Shown piece by piece: positions 1-6,533 of a DNA stretch of 27,758 nt. Every line of letters begins with the position of its first letter. Position 1 is the stretch's first letter. The notes below the pieces were generated by a model. It saw only the letters and a list, made by a program, of their open reading frames with translations. It was not told the origin of the DNA and made no database searches. Both the position numbers and the translations under genes were made by a program. Source of the stretch: a virus; IMG/VR virus record IMGVR_UViG_3300042564_000616, positions 1-27,758 of that record; one strand, 5' to 3'.

Positions 1-1061
1 GGACGAGTAATCATTGTGTTACCATCGTCATCGCCTTGTGCTTGAACTCCTGTGGGTGCTGCTGGAACGCCAGCATTCTTTTTAATATTAGCAAGCTCGT
101 CCGGTTTTGCTGCCCCAGGCGCCGCTGCGCCAGCAGTATTTGCGCCTGCTTCAGCATCCATTCTATCAGCAATACGGCCAGCCTGTGCTGCTGCATCTGG
201 TGCAACTTTCTGCGCCGCCGCAGTTCCGCCTTGACCAGCTGCTGCCGCCCCGGCACCACCAAGTTCTCCAGCATTAGGATCAACTGATCCAGCCGGTGGT
301 TTTGCCCCAGCTGGTGCTACTGCCGGCATGGCCGCTGTTGTTGAACCAGTAGCTGCCGGCATGGCCGCTGTTGTTGAACCAGTAGCCACCGGCTTTCCGC
401 TACCATCTAATACAGGTTTACCATCAGCACTAACTAATCCAGTTGCTGGTGGAGTGAACGCCGCGCCAGCAGGTTTTTCACCAGGTGCCGCCGCCGGCAT
501 TCTTTTTAAAATTTCTGGACTTGGTACAGCATCACCTAACCAATCTAATTGACTTTTTGTTAGATTTGCTTTGGCAGCTGCCATACCTTCTGGACTGTTA
601 GCTGTTGCATCAGCAGCTTGTTTTGCAGCAAATTTTTCGTTATTTTTTTGGAAAGCGGTGCTAACTCTATCAAACACGCCTGGTTTAGCTGCAGGTGCCG
701 CAGCCGCAGGTGCCGTTGCTGTAGGGCTTGCTGCTTGACCAGCAGCAGCGGGTGCAGGTGTAGTTCCGCTGCCTACTACCTTACCTGAAGCAGTATCTTT
801 TTTAGCTATAGCATCTTGCATTGCTTTAGTGTTAGCAGCAACGGCTGCTGTATTCATTGGATCATTAGGATCTGCTTCGTCTAGTTCATATCCAAACTCT
901 TCAGCAAGACTGCGAGCAATTGAACTAGTAAAAACAGGTTCTGCAGAATAACGAACATGTGCTACTGATTCTGTAATAACTTTCTTTGTTTCTACAGATT
1001 CCGCAACGATCTGTTTTGTATTGATTGTCTCTAACTTCTGCATTAATGCTTTTAAGTCCAT
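1..1061 (-). CDS. Ala/Pro-rich repeat-containing phage protein, 3' end cut by window edge
   Basis: An open minus-strand frame runs from ATG at 1061 to the left edge (353 codons, no stop). I do not recognise a known domain. The N-terminal part (about residues 1-75) has normal composition and is helix-prone, starting MDLKALMQKL, with I-T-E|S at residue 31/32, which looks like a T4 prohead-protease site. The rest is low-complexity Ala/Pro/Gly/Thr, with a perfect 11-residue tandem duplication (ATGSTTAAMPA) and long Ala-rich linkers. A putative late promoter lies 26 bases upstream. It follows dps in the same direction after a 126-base gap. The composition suggests a flexible virion or internal protein; this is inference. 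The small plus- and minus-strand ORFs over the same bases are shadows of this frame. Confidence 0.85.
   Translation of the reverse strand, partial: MDLKALMQKLETINTKQIVAESVETKKVITESVAHVRYSAEPVFTSSIARSLAEEFGYELDEADPNDPMNTAAVAANTKAMQDAIAKKDTASGKVVGSGTTPAPAAAGQAASPTATAPAAAAPAAKPGVFDRVSTAFQKNNEKFAAKQAADATANSPEGMAAAKANLTKSQLDWLGDAVPSPEILKRMPAAAPGEKPAGAAFTPPATGLVSADGKPVLDGSGKPVATGSTTAAMPAATGSTTAAMPAVAPAGAKPPAGSVDPNAGELGGAGAAAAGQGGTAAAQKVAPDAAAQAGRIADRMDAEAGANTAGAAAPGAAKPDELANIKKNAGVPAAPTGVQAQGDDDGNTMITR
321..386. repeat. Perfect 33-bp tandem duplication inside the Ala/Pro-rich gene
   Basis: Two identical 33-bp units, 321-353 and 354-386, lie head to tail. They are in frame with the minus-strand gene and encode two copies of the 11-residue block ATGSTTAAMPA. 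The absence of any difference between the copies suggests a recent in-frame duplication in a linker. Confidence 0.9.
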
Positions 1062-1086
1062 TTTGTTCCCCAAATATTCTATAATA

Positions 1087-1094
1087 TATTTATG
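1087..1094 (-). promoter_or_regulatory. Putative T4-type late promoter (CATAAATA)
   Basis: Reading the minus strand, CATAAATAT lies 26 bases upstream of the ATG at 1061. T4 late promoters consist essentially of a TATAAATA -10 box read by gp55. The same ATAAATAT core recurs before the genes starting at 3598, 6876 and 20596. Assignment rests on motif and position only. Confidence 0.45.
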
Positions 1095-1187
1095 CTCACT
1101 TAGCAGTCTACGGTAGCGAATCGCTTTCTGCGGGCAGCAGCCTCCCCACACTTAAAAACGCAAAGGTCCTAAGGTAGTGTGTTCTTA

Positions 1188-1622
1188 TTATTTCGACGTA
1201 GCCCTTAACATCCAGCTGTGTTTGCGATGTGCATCCATACGAGCTGCTATAAAGTCACTTAATCCGTGCTCACCTGCTTGTTCAGAAAGATCAAATACTA
1301 TCTTTAATAGTTTGACCATTTTATCGCTATCTTGCAATAATTCTGCAATCATAGCACGATCTTCAAGCATGTTTAATTCATCTTCTACTTGTGTTAGCAT
1401 TGAGAAACGCTCAAAGCTAGCAGGAGTGTATGATCCTAATTTGCGAATGTTTTCTGCAAATGGATCAATACTTTCATATACTTCTTCGTAAATGTCACCA
1501 AACAACATGTGTAGTTGTGGAAACAATGGTCCTTCTACATTCCAGTGAAAGTTCTGTGCTTTTAGTGCAAAGCTATATTCACTGGCAAATGCAATCTTCA
1601 TTGCTTTTTTAAGTTCGTCCAT
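1188..1622 (-). CDS. dps: Dps-like ferritin (DNA protection, iron oxidation/storage)
   Basis: This 144-residue protein belongs to the Dps branch of the ferritin-like superfamily. Dps proteins form dodecameric shells that oxidise and store iron, and many also bind DNA. The inter-subunit ferroxidase residues are all visible: H26 (in HWNVEG), H38 (in QLH), D42, D53 and E57 (in SIDPFAENIRKLG). It is slightly shorter than E. coli Dps and lacks its Lys-rich N-terminal tail; the C-terminus ends RATSK. It starts two bases after the stop of the upstream gene. Surrounding genes look virion- or internal-protein-like, so the protein could protect packaged or replicating phage DNA from Fenton chemistry, but this is inference. 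Family assignment is firm. Confidence 0.93.
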   Translation of the reverse strand: MDELKKAMKIAFASEYSFALKAQNFHWNVEGPLFPQLHMLFGDIYEEVYESIDPFAENIRKLGSYTPASFERFSMLTQVEDELNMLEDRAMIAELLQDSDKMVKLLKIVFDLSEQAGEHGLSDFIAARMDAHRKHSWMLRATSK

Positions 1623-1624
1623 AA

Positions 1625-2245
1625 TTATTTCTTAGGCACACAGTTAGGAACTGTCTTACCACCTTTTTTCTTTGTACCTACCATCTTATGACTGTCCCAA
1701 CATGGATCTTTATCTTCTTGTACAGTTGGATCTAACAGTACATACATTTTGTCACCAACTACATAGGCTTTTGCAGTAACAACTTTATCACTACGACCAA
1801 TTCTTGGTCTAATACCGTCACCAAAAACATTTACACTATAAGTTGCACCACCGTATTCAACAGTTGCACTACCTGGCTTTAAATTACTAGGCGCTGGCTC
1901 GGCTGCTGGAGGATTTGGTTTACCTGTTAGACGATTAATGCTTGGATCAGGTAATGATCCGTCTGCATTGGGAACTATACGTTCAATAACACGTTCTGCT
2001 AGTTGACGAGCACGTTCGTTAGGACGAGCAGCAGCTTCTTTTAATTCTTGTTCTACAGTAGCAAAATATTTGCCAATCATACTTGGCTTTGCTTCTTCTG
2101 CTACATTTAACACTGGAGCAGTATAATGCTGCATGGCAATTGACTCGGCACTAGTGGAACGATTTAACGGTCCCCTGCCTTCGCTAATAATCTCAGATTT
2201 ATTAGAAGCTGAGTCTATTGTTTGGATTATACGCTTCATGTCCAT
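1625..2245 (-). CDS. Conserved phage protein with Lys-rich, Cys-containing C-terminal tail
   Basis: A 206-residue protein of unknown function. The N-terminal region has I-S-E|G at residue 22/23, resembling a T4 gp21 cleavage site. A central Pro-rich linker (about 110-125) leads to a small probably beta domain (about 125-178; includes ATVEYGGATYSVNVFGDG). The C-terminus carries the tail HKMVGTKKKGGKTVPNCVPKK with another Cys just before it (DPCW). From memory, similar KKKGG..VPNCVP tails occur on several unrelated proteins of aquatic T4-like phages, where they may act as a packing or interaction tag; I cannot verify this here. An in-frame ATG two codons downstream is an alternative start. It lies 3 bases from the neighbouring gene, in one operon with dps. 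Confidence 0.82.
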   Translation of the reverse strand: MDMKRIIQTIDSASNKSEIISEGRGPLNRSTSAESIAMQHYTAPVLNVAEEAKPSMIGKYFATVEQELKEAAARPNERARQLAERVIERIVPNADGSLPDPSINRLTGKPNPPAAEPAPSNLKPGSATVEYGGATYSVNVFGDGIRPRIGRSDKVVTAKAYVVGDKMYVLLDPTVQEDKDPCWDSHKMVGTKKKGGKTVPNCVPKK

Positions 2246-2248
2246 GAT

Positions 2249-3598
2249 TTAATTCTTACTTTTTAATTTGCCTGTACGCTCTAAGTCTTTCAACATATCT
2301 ATACGATCTCTATAGCCTGCTACACCAGGCTTAATATCGTGTGCAGCCATACGCTGTTGCACTGTTGGGTTCTTGGCGTGTTTCATAGTAACATCATATT
2401 GATGACTATGTTGAGGATTACTATCCGATCCTTCATACGTGCCACCACATTCTTTTAGACCGTGTACTGGGCATGCCTTGCCTTTAGCAGTGTGGTTGCA
2501 TTTTCCTTCACCTAATGCTGCACTTGCTCCTGCCTTCTTTAAATCTTGTTGAGTGGCTCTCATTCCTGGTACTGTAGTAGTTGCTGTCGTTGGAATTCCA
2601 GATTTTTGTGGTGCACCACTTATTGCTGTTTCTTTTACTTTGGCAAAAGGATTAACGCCTTTCTTAGGACCTGCTTTCTTGTTAGCAGCGGCATCTTTCA
2701 TTTTTTCTTTCTTGTTGCCATCATTGTCGATGTCTAAGAAGTCTGGCTTAGCACCTTCTTTAACACCAATTTTTGATGCAGTGTCGACTTCTTTCTTGAA
2801 CGCTGGATCTGTTTTGTAACGTGGATCTAGTTTGGCCTTCTCGGGAGTTGTTCCTGGCTTTACTGGTCGTTTAGCAGATGATGTTGGTCCTTCGTTTGGA
2901 CTTGGAACCGGAACATTAGGTGCGCCTTTCTTAGGAGCATTAGCAGTCCATACACCGCCCTGGATACTGCCTTCCTTTACGTCTTTATCTCTGTTGTCGA
3001 ATTTCTCGCTGTCTTTCATGCCCCATGTCTTGGCACTCTTTGGACTTTGTTTTAGTTTTGGAGCCTGTGATTTCTTTTCAGCTGCTGATTGTGACTTAGC
3101 ATGACTCTTAACACCCTTGCCAGATTTTTCTTCAGAGTCACCGTCATCTTTGTAACTGGTATTAGTGTGCTTAACACCTGTTGATGTTTTTTCTAGTTCA
3201 CCAGTGGCAGTTTTCTTTTTGTCACCAACTTTGGCCTTGTCATCAAATGCTTCTTCTAGGTCTTCTTCTTTCTTTTTCATGTCGGCTTTGGCCTTTTTAG
3301 CCTGTACCTTAGCTTCTGTTAGCTTCTGTGCAAATGCCCGACGAATGCTTTCTGAATACATATCGCTGTTTTCAATAGCACTACCGTACTCACTGATCTT
3401 CATTTCGTATTCCATGTAATGATACACAGACGCAATGTAGTCAGCGGCTTTGGTAATCTTAGCCTGTACCCAACCTTCTAGCTCTTGGTCTTCGCCAATC
3501 ATCTTGAATAGCTTAAAGCTGTATTGAGCGCATTTAAATAGGTCAGCACGAGCCATTTTTGCTTCGTGATCTGCTGGGCGGTGAAAGTTATCTTGCAT
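2249..3598 (-). CDS. Highly charged conserved phage protein, possible internal/core protein
   Basis: A 449-residue Lys/Glu/Ala-rich protein with several short modules: an N-terminal helical segment (about 20-66) containing WVQAKITKAADYIASVYHYM; a charged coiled-coil-like stretch (90-130); a long disordered Lys/Pro/Ser region; a DIDNDGNKKEKM segment (289-300) that looks like a half EF-hand loop; and a Cys/His cluster C367-x-H369-x6-C376-x2-H379-x4-C384 that could bind zinc. Three [L]-x-E|[A/G] sites occur (95/96, 116/117, 364/365), as in proteins processed by T4 prohead protease. Composition recalls scaffold or internal head proteins. A good Shine-Dalgarno (TTGGAG) and an ATAAATA motif precede the start. 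Function is not established. Confidence 0.85.
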   Translation of the reverse strand: MQDNFHRPADHEAKMARADLFKCAQYSFKLFKMIGEDQELEGWVQAKITKAADYIASVYHYMEYEMKISEYGSAIENSDMYSESIRRAFAQKLTEAKVQAKKAKADMKKKEEDLEEAFDDKAKVGDKKKTATGELEKTSTGVKHTNTSYKDDGDSEEKSGKGVKSHAKSQSAAEKKSQAPKLKQSPKSAKTWGMKDSEKFDNRDKDVKEGSIQGGVWTANAPKKGAPNVPVPSPNEGPTSSAKRPVKPGTTPEKAKLDPRYKTDPAFKKEVDTASKIGVKEGAKPDFLDIDNDGNKKEKMKDAAANKKAGPKKGVNPFAKVKETAISGAPQKSGIPTTATTTVPGMRATQQDLKKAGASAALGEGKCNHTAKGKACPVHGLKECGGTYEGSDSNPQHSHQYDVTMKHAKNPTVQQRMAAHDIKPGVAGYRDRIDMLKDLERTGKLKSKN

Positions 3599-3622
3599 TT
3601 TGAGAATTCTCCAATATCGTAA

Positions 3623-3630
3623 TATTTATC
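3623..3630 (-). promoter_or_regulatory. Putative T4-type late promoter (GATAAATA)
   Basis: On the minus strand CGATAAATATTACG lies 25 bases before the ATG at 3598. It overlaps the stop codon of the 60-aa gene (CGA TAA ATA), so the intergenic space seems used for both. Same core as at 6932-6939. Confidence 0.5.
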
Positions 3631-3808
3631 GTTTTAAGCTGCCGCCGGTGAGTAAATTGTTCTTCATGTCAAGAGCATTTTTTACTGTGCCGTCTTTGTT
3701 CTTACCTGCTTTTCCTGCTTTATTTTTGTATACAGGCCCTACTGCAACATTACCTGCGCTGGTAGCGCCAGCTGTTGCTTCTTTAATTAATAGTTCTTTT
3801 ATTCGCAT
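3626..3808 (-). CDS. Small conserved phage protein (60 aa)
   Basis: A 60-residue basic protein starting MRIKELLIKEATAGATSAG and ending GTVKNALDMKNNLLTGGSLKR. Small proteins with this plan (short amphipathic start, Gly/Ala/Lys-rich middle, NALD..N...G..KR end) are familiar to me from aquatic T4-like phages, but none has a known function that I can name. The N-terminal leader holds I-K-E|A at residue 10/11, which resembles the T4 capsid-targeting leader (MKTYQEFIAE|A) cleaved by gp21. It sits between the zincin gene and the 449-aa gene with a 3-base gap on one side and a 27-base gap on the other. Confidence 0.8.
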   Translation of the reverse strand: MRIKELLIKEATAGATSAGNVAVGPVYKNKAGKAGKNKDGTVKNALDMKNNLLTGGSLKR

Positions 3809-3811
3809 AAA

Positions 3812-4558
3812 TTATTCCAAATATTGCGGGAAGCGTTTGTTAAAATGACGCATGATAATACCTGCTTTAGTATTTGCTTCATTTTCTTCATTACTGCCAG
3901 TAGTACCACTTTGTTCGTCAAGTTCACCTTGCTGATCTTGCTTAAAGTGTACTAGTTCGTGTGCTAGTGTTCTAAGCACATCTGCAGGATGACGATCTTT
4001 AAGGGCTAGTTGTATAGTACCATCTTCTGGATTATATCCGCCAAAGCTAGGTTGATCACCTGTTTCTATAGTTTTATGAACGCTGATTCTTGGTAGTTTA
4101 TCTAGCTTTAACAACTTCATAACAAACGGTAAGAAGTCTTCCAGTGCATCCATAGTACTTGGATGTATAACAGCTTCTGTAAGTGTTTCGTTCTTCTTAG
4201 CTTTACCAGCTTTCATATTAGCCATCCAGTGTGCTAACTGTCCTTTGCGACCACCTTGTTTAGCAGTTTTACGTAGCGAGCTTACTGATGCTTTGGTATT
4301 GACACCGTGACGTTTAGCATCTCCTTTGTCTTGTGGATTCTTTCCGTCCGCAAAGTTTTCATTCTCAATGCTTTCGCCACCTCCTCCACCGTCACCACTT
4401 CCTGAATCTCCGCTGTAGCCAGCATAGTATCCATAACCACCATAAGGTCCAGGACCGTAGGCTGCTGACATACCCGTAGTACGACGAGCCTTGCGCCTGC
4501 GCTTCTTGGCTTCATCTACAGTAGATGCGGTTGGCTGTGTTAGTTCACGTAGTAGCAT
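3812..4558 (-). CDS. Two-part phage protein with C-terminal HExxH zinc-metallopeptidase-like domain
   Basis: A 248-residue protein. The N-terminal half has the leader MLLRELTQP, an Arg/Lys patch, a Tyr/Gly-rich stretch (38-62), and the block NPQDKGDAKRHGVN...SVSSLRKTAK...QLAHWMANM (about 74-115), a module I associate with virion proteins of aquatic phages. The C-terminal half has HELVH (200-204) followed by ENEA with E227, the layout of a gluzincin-like metallopeptidase. The halves are joined at LTE|A (128/129), which fits a T4 prohead-protease site. The ATG at 4558 is preferred over an in-frame TTG at 4570 because AAGG sits 5 bases before the ATG. The substrate is unknown. It directly follows the endolysin stop codon. 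Confidence 0.85.
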   Translation of the reverse strand: MLLRELTQPTASTVDEAKKRRRKARRTTGMSAAYGPGPYGGYGYYAGYSGDSGSGDGGGGGESIENENFADGKNPQDKGDAKRHGVNTKASVSSLRKTAKQGGRKGQLAHWMANMKAGKAKKNETLTEAVIHPSTMDALEDFLPFVMKLLKLDKLPRISVHKTIETGDQPSFGGYNPEDGTIQLALKDRHPADVLRTLAHELVHFKQDQQGELDEQSGTTGSNEENEANTKAGIIMRHFNKRFPQYLE

Positions 4559-4559
4559 T

Positions 4560-5192
4560 TTAGCCTTCAAACACCTCTAGTGCATCGTTCCAATGTTTGA
4601 TACGATCTTCTAGACCAATAGTTCCGCCATTGATACGTTTACTTAGTAAGACAATGTCACCAGTGTCGCAAATAGCATTTAGTTGATTCTTATACCAGAA
4701 CCAGCAGGCAGTAATAATAGCATACTCTGGTGTACGTACTAAATCCGGATCATTGGCTAATGTGTCATCGCCAAATAGATCACGGCTGCATTGTGTATAG
4801 TTTGCACGACCTGTTAGCTGTAGTACACCACGACCACGGAACTTGTATCCGTCACCACTAGATTCTGGACCATTACCCATACGCCCACCGTAGACACGAT
4901 TGGCAATCATCTCTGGTTTCTTAGCATACTGAGCAGCAATAGCTTCGTCTGGGAAATATTTTTTAAATGTACCCATTAGACCTTTTGCACTGTAGTTTAA
5001 GTTTTCTTGTAACATAGTAAAGTCACCACTTTCGTGTTGTCCTTGTGCTACAAATCCTGCAACACGAGCCGGTGTGGTAATACCAAACTTTGGCAAGTAT
5101 GTATTCATTGCGTTAAACCAGAATGCTGGTTCTTTGTTCTTGTGTAGTAAGTGTGTTACTTTGTCTAAGGTGAAATCAAACTCAAAACTCAT
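4560..5192 (-). CDS. Endolysin, glycoside hydrolase family 19 type
   Basis: A 210-residue protein matching the GH19 chitinase-like lysozyme fold used by many phages of Gram-negative hosts to cut peptidoglycan. Visible hallmarks are VAQGQHESGDF (E54, likely acid catalyst), QENLNYSAKGL (E63, likely second catalytic Glu), and FRGRGVLQLTGRANY (118-132), the conserved substrate-cleft block. No signal peptide or TM segment is seen, so it should depend on the holin coded at 11325-11912. The start is ATG 5192, with GGAG six bases upstream; the in-frame TTG at 5204 lies before that ribosome site and inside the preceding gene. It is 6.1 kb away from the holin-spanin cassette rather than next to it. Confidence 0.93.
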   Translation of the reverse strand: MSFEFDFTLDKVTHLLHKNKEPAFWFNAMNTYLPKFGITTPARVAGFVAQGQHESGDFTMLQENLNYSAKGLMGTFKKYFPDEAIAAQYAKKPEMIANRVYGGRMGNGPESSGDGYKFRGRGVLQLTGRANYTQCSRDLFGDDTLANDPDLVRTPEYAIITACWFWYKNQLNAICDTGDIVLLSKRINGGTIGLEDRIKHWNDALEVFEG

Positions 5193-5193
5193 A

Positions 5194-5409
5194 TTAATCT
5201 CCAATAGGCTTTTCGCCAGTCATGTAAGGTAGACTAAACCATAACTTAAACCACTGGGGTGTCCCTGGTTTAATATTGTGCTGTTTCATCAACTTGCCTT
5301 TTTCATTGCCAGTAATGCTTATATTACTGCCTTCATTAATGTCATATGGTGTTAGGCCTTTATAACTATTGACTCCGGCAAGGCGTTTAAGTTGGGCAAG
5401 CTCATCCAT
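5194..5409 (-). CDS. Conserved small phage protein (71 aa)
   Basis: A 71-residue protein of unknown function. It begins MDELAQLKRLAGV and contains NISITGNEKGKLMKQHNIKPGTPQWFKLWFSLPYMTGEKP, which I recall as a conserved block in T4-like phages of aquatic bacteria. I-N-E|G at residue 26/27 would release that block if prohead protease acts here. Its ATG overlaps the stop codon of the nucleotidyltransferase gene by one base (TAATG), so translation is probably coupled. Its last codons contain the Shine-Dalgarno of the endolysin gene. Confidence 0.8.
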   Translation of the reverse strand: MDELAQLKRLAGVNSYKGLTPYDINEGSNISITGNEKGKLMKQHNIKPGTPQWFKLWFSLPYMTGEKPIGD

Positions 5410-6533
5410 TATATTAACCTAAATGCCTTTAAGTTCTTCTTTGGTGTATTCTTATTTACATCAACAGTGGTATTCTGTTTGGTAATAATACCAACACCTG
5501 CTGACTCTAATGCCTTCTCACGCTGTAGTCTGTCCCAAGCATTCTCCGCCACACCTTGATGTACTCGTTTTAGGTCACTGGTAAGTACGTCTTTTGTAAT
5601 ACCGCCAAAATCAGATAAAATTGTAATACGAGAATATCTACGGTTTTTTGATTGGTCTTCAATCTTTGCCTTTCGTCCAAAGTATATTACCATATCACCG
5701 ACATCTAATCTCCTGACTGTTTCTCCACCAATATTAACTGTAGTATCTCCTGCAAAGTTACCTTCACCTTCCTCTACACCTTTAGCATCGTTGTTAAACT
5801 GTTTCTTAGTTGCTTTAACAATACCACTGAAGCGTTTATCACCATGTTTATAGTTACCTTCTGCATCTGCTTTCTTAGCATCTGCGCCAGCTGCTTTCTT
5901 GTAACGTCCTAATAGCTCAGATGACAATTCTGCTACCGGTTCTTTAACTTTTTTCTTAACTACTTTAGCCGCTGCCTTTTCAGCATGTGGCATTAGATAA
6001 TGTTTTACCACATCAAAAAACGGATGTCCGGCAATTAGCGTATTAGGATCAACACCGGCAGCTTGACCGAATGCATCTCTATCATCTGCTGCCACTGCAT
6101 TACGTAGAGCAGTTGCTGAACTTAGGCGTGGTGTGTCTTGTTGTTGAATAGTGCCAAACTCGTAATAACCGTGGGCACCTTCTTGACCGTTATACTGTAC
6201 AAGTGCCTTGGTAACCCATGCTTCGTCAGTGTAGACATTCAATACAATATTTCCGTGCTTCTCGTATACTTTGCTAGCTAGCGTTAGCCAACTTTGTTCA
6301 GCAACAATATGTCCTTTGATTTCAGGATACACAGCTTCCATAGCTTTGACCTTGATGTCAAATGGTAATGGATCCTTGGGACCTTGCGTACTTTTATTAG
6401 TACCCACATACCATACTGAATTTTCACTGGCCATTTCCCACGCTTTCATATGCCCCATATGAGGAGGATTAAATCGGCCGAATATAATGCCTACTGACTT
6501 AGCCTTAGCTTCAAATAGTTCTCTTAAAATCAT
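5409..6533 (-). CDS. Nucleotidyltransferase (NMN/pantetheine adenylyltransferase-like) fused to phage-specific C-terminal region
   Basis: A 374-residue protein. Residues about 13-180 form a HxGH-type nucleotidylyltransferase: GRFNPPHMGH (19-28) is the ATP-binding motif, and LSSATALR (138-145) matches the ISSTxxR motif. Members of this superfamily transfer a nucleotidyl group to NMN, phosphopantetheine or glycerol-phosphate; the substrate cannot be told from motifs. The rest (about 205-374) is not enzymatic: it holds SSELLGRYKKAAGAD and FSGIVKATKKQF, a KOW-like beta segment (VGDMVIYFGRKAKI) and the end KKNLKAFRLI. The leader MILRELFE|A fits a capsid-targeting peptide. ATG 6533 is preferred over 6602 because the extra 23 residues overlap the upstream gene, and the MILREL start parallels MLLREL at 4558. 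Confidence 0.87.
   Translation of the reverse strand: MILRELFEAKAKSVGIIFGRFNPPHMGHMKAWEMASENSVWYVGTNKSTQGPKDPLPFDIKVKAMEAVYPEIKGHIVAEQSWLTLASKVYEKHGNIVLNVYTDEAWVTKALVQYNGQEGAHGYYEFGTIQQQDTPRLSSATALRNAVAADDRDAFGQAAGVDPNTLIAGHPFFDVVKHYLMPHAEKAAAKVVKKKVKEPVAELSSELLGRYKKAAGADAKKADAEGNYKHGDKRFSGIVKATKKQFNNDAKGVEEGEGNFAGDTTVNIGGETVRRLDVGDMVIYFGRKAKIEDQSKNRRYSRITILSDFGGITKDVLTSDLKRVHQGVAENAWDRLQREKALESAGVGIITKQNTTVDVNKNTPKKNLKAFRLI

Noticed and set aside
11-552. Several 60-90 aa frames on both strands at the left edge
   Set aside because: They are Cys- or Ala-rich shadows of the long minus-strand frame 1061-to-1, which has a proper start, and whose repeats are in frame.
1108-1145. Similarity of the gap to 16S rRNA (CTACGG...GGGCAGCAG)
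   Set aside because: Only 8-9 base pieces in a wrong spacing; no real rRNA fragment.
2546-3419. Plus-strand hydrophobic frames opposite the 449-aa gene
   Set aside because: Hydrophobic composition is the expected antisense image of a Lys/Glu/Ala-rich protein.
5193-5204. TTG start for the endolysin (MEINMSF)
   Set aside because: The Shine-Dalgarno GGAG lies within this extension, correctly spaced for the ATG at 5192.
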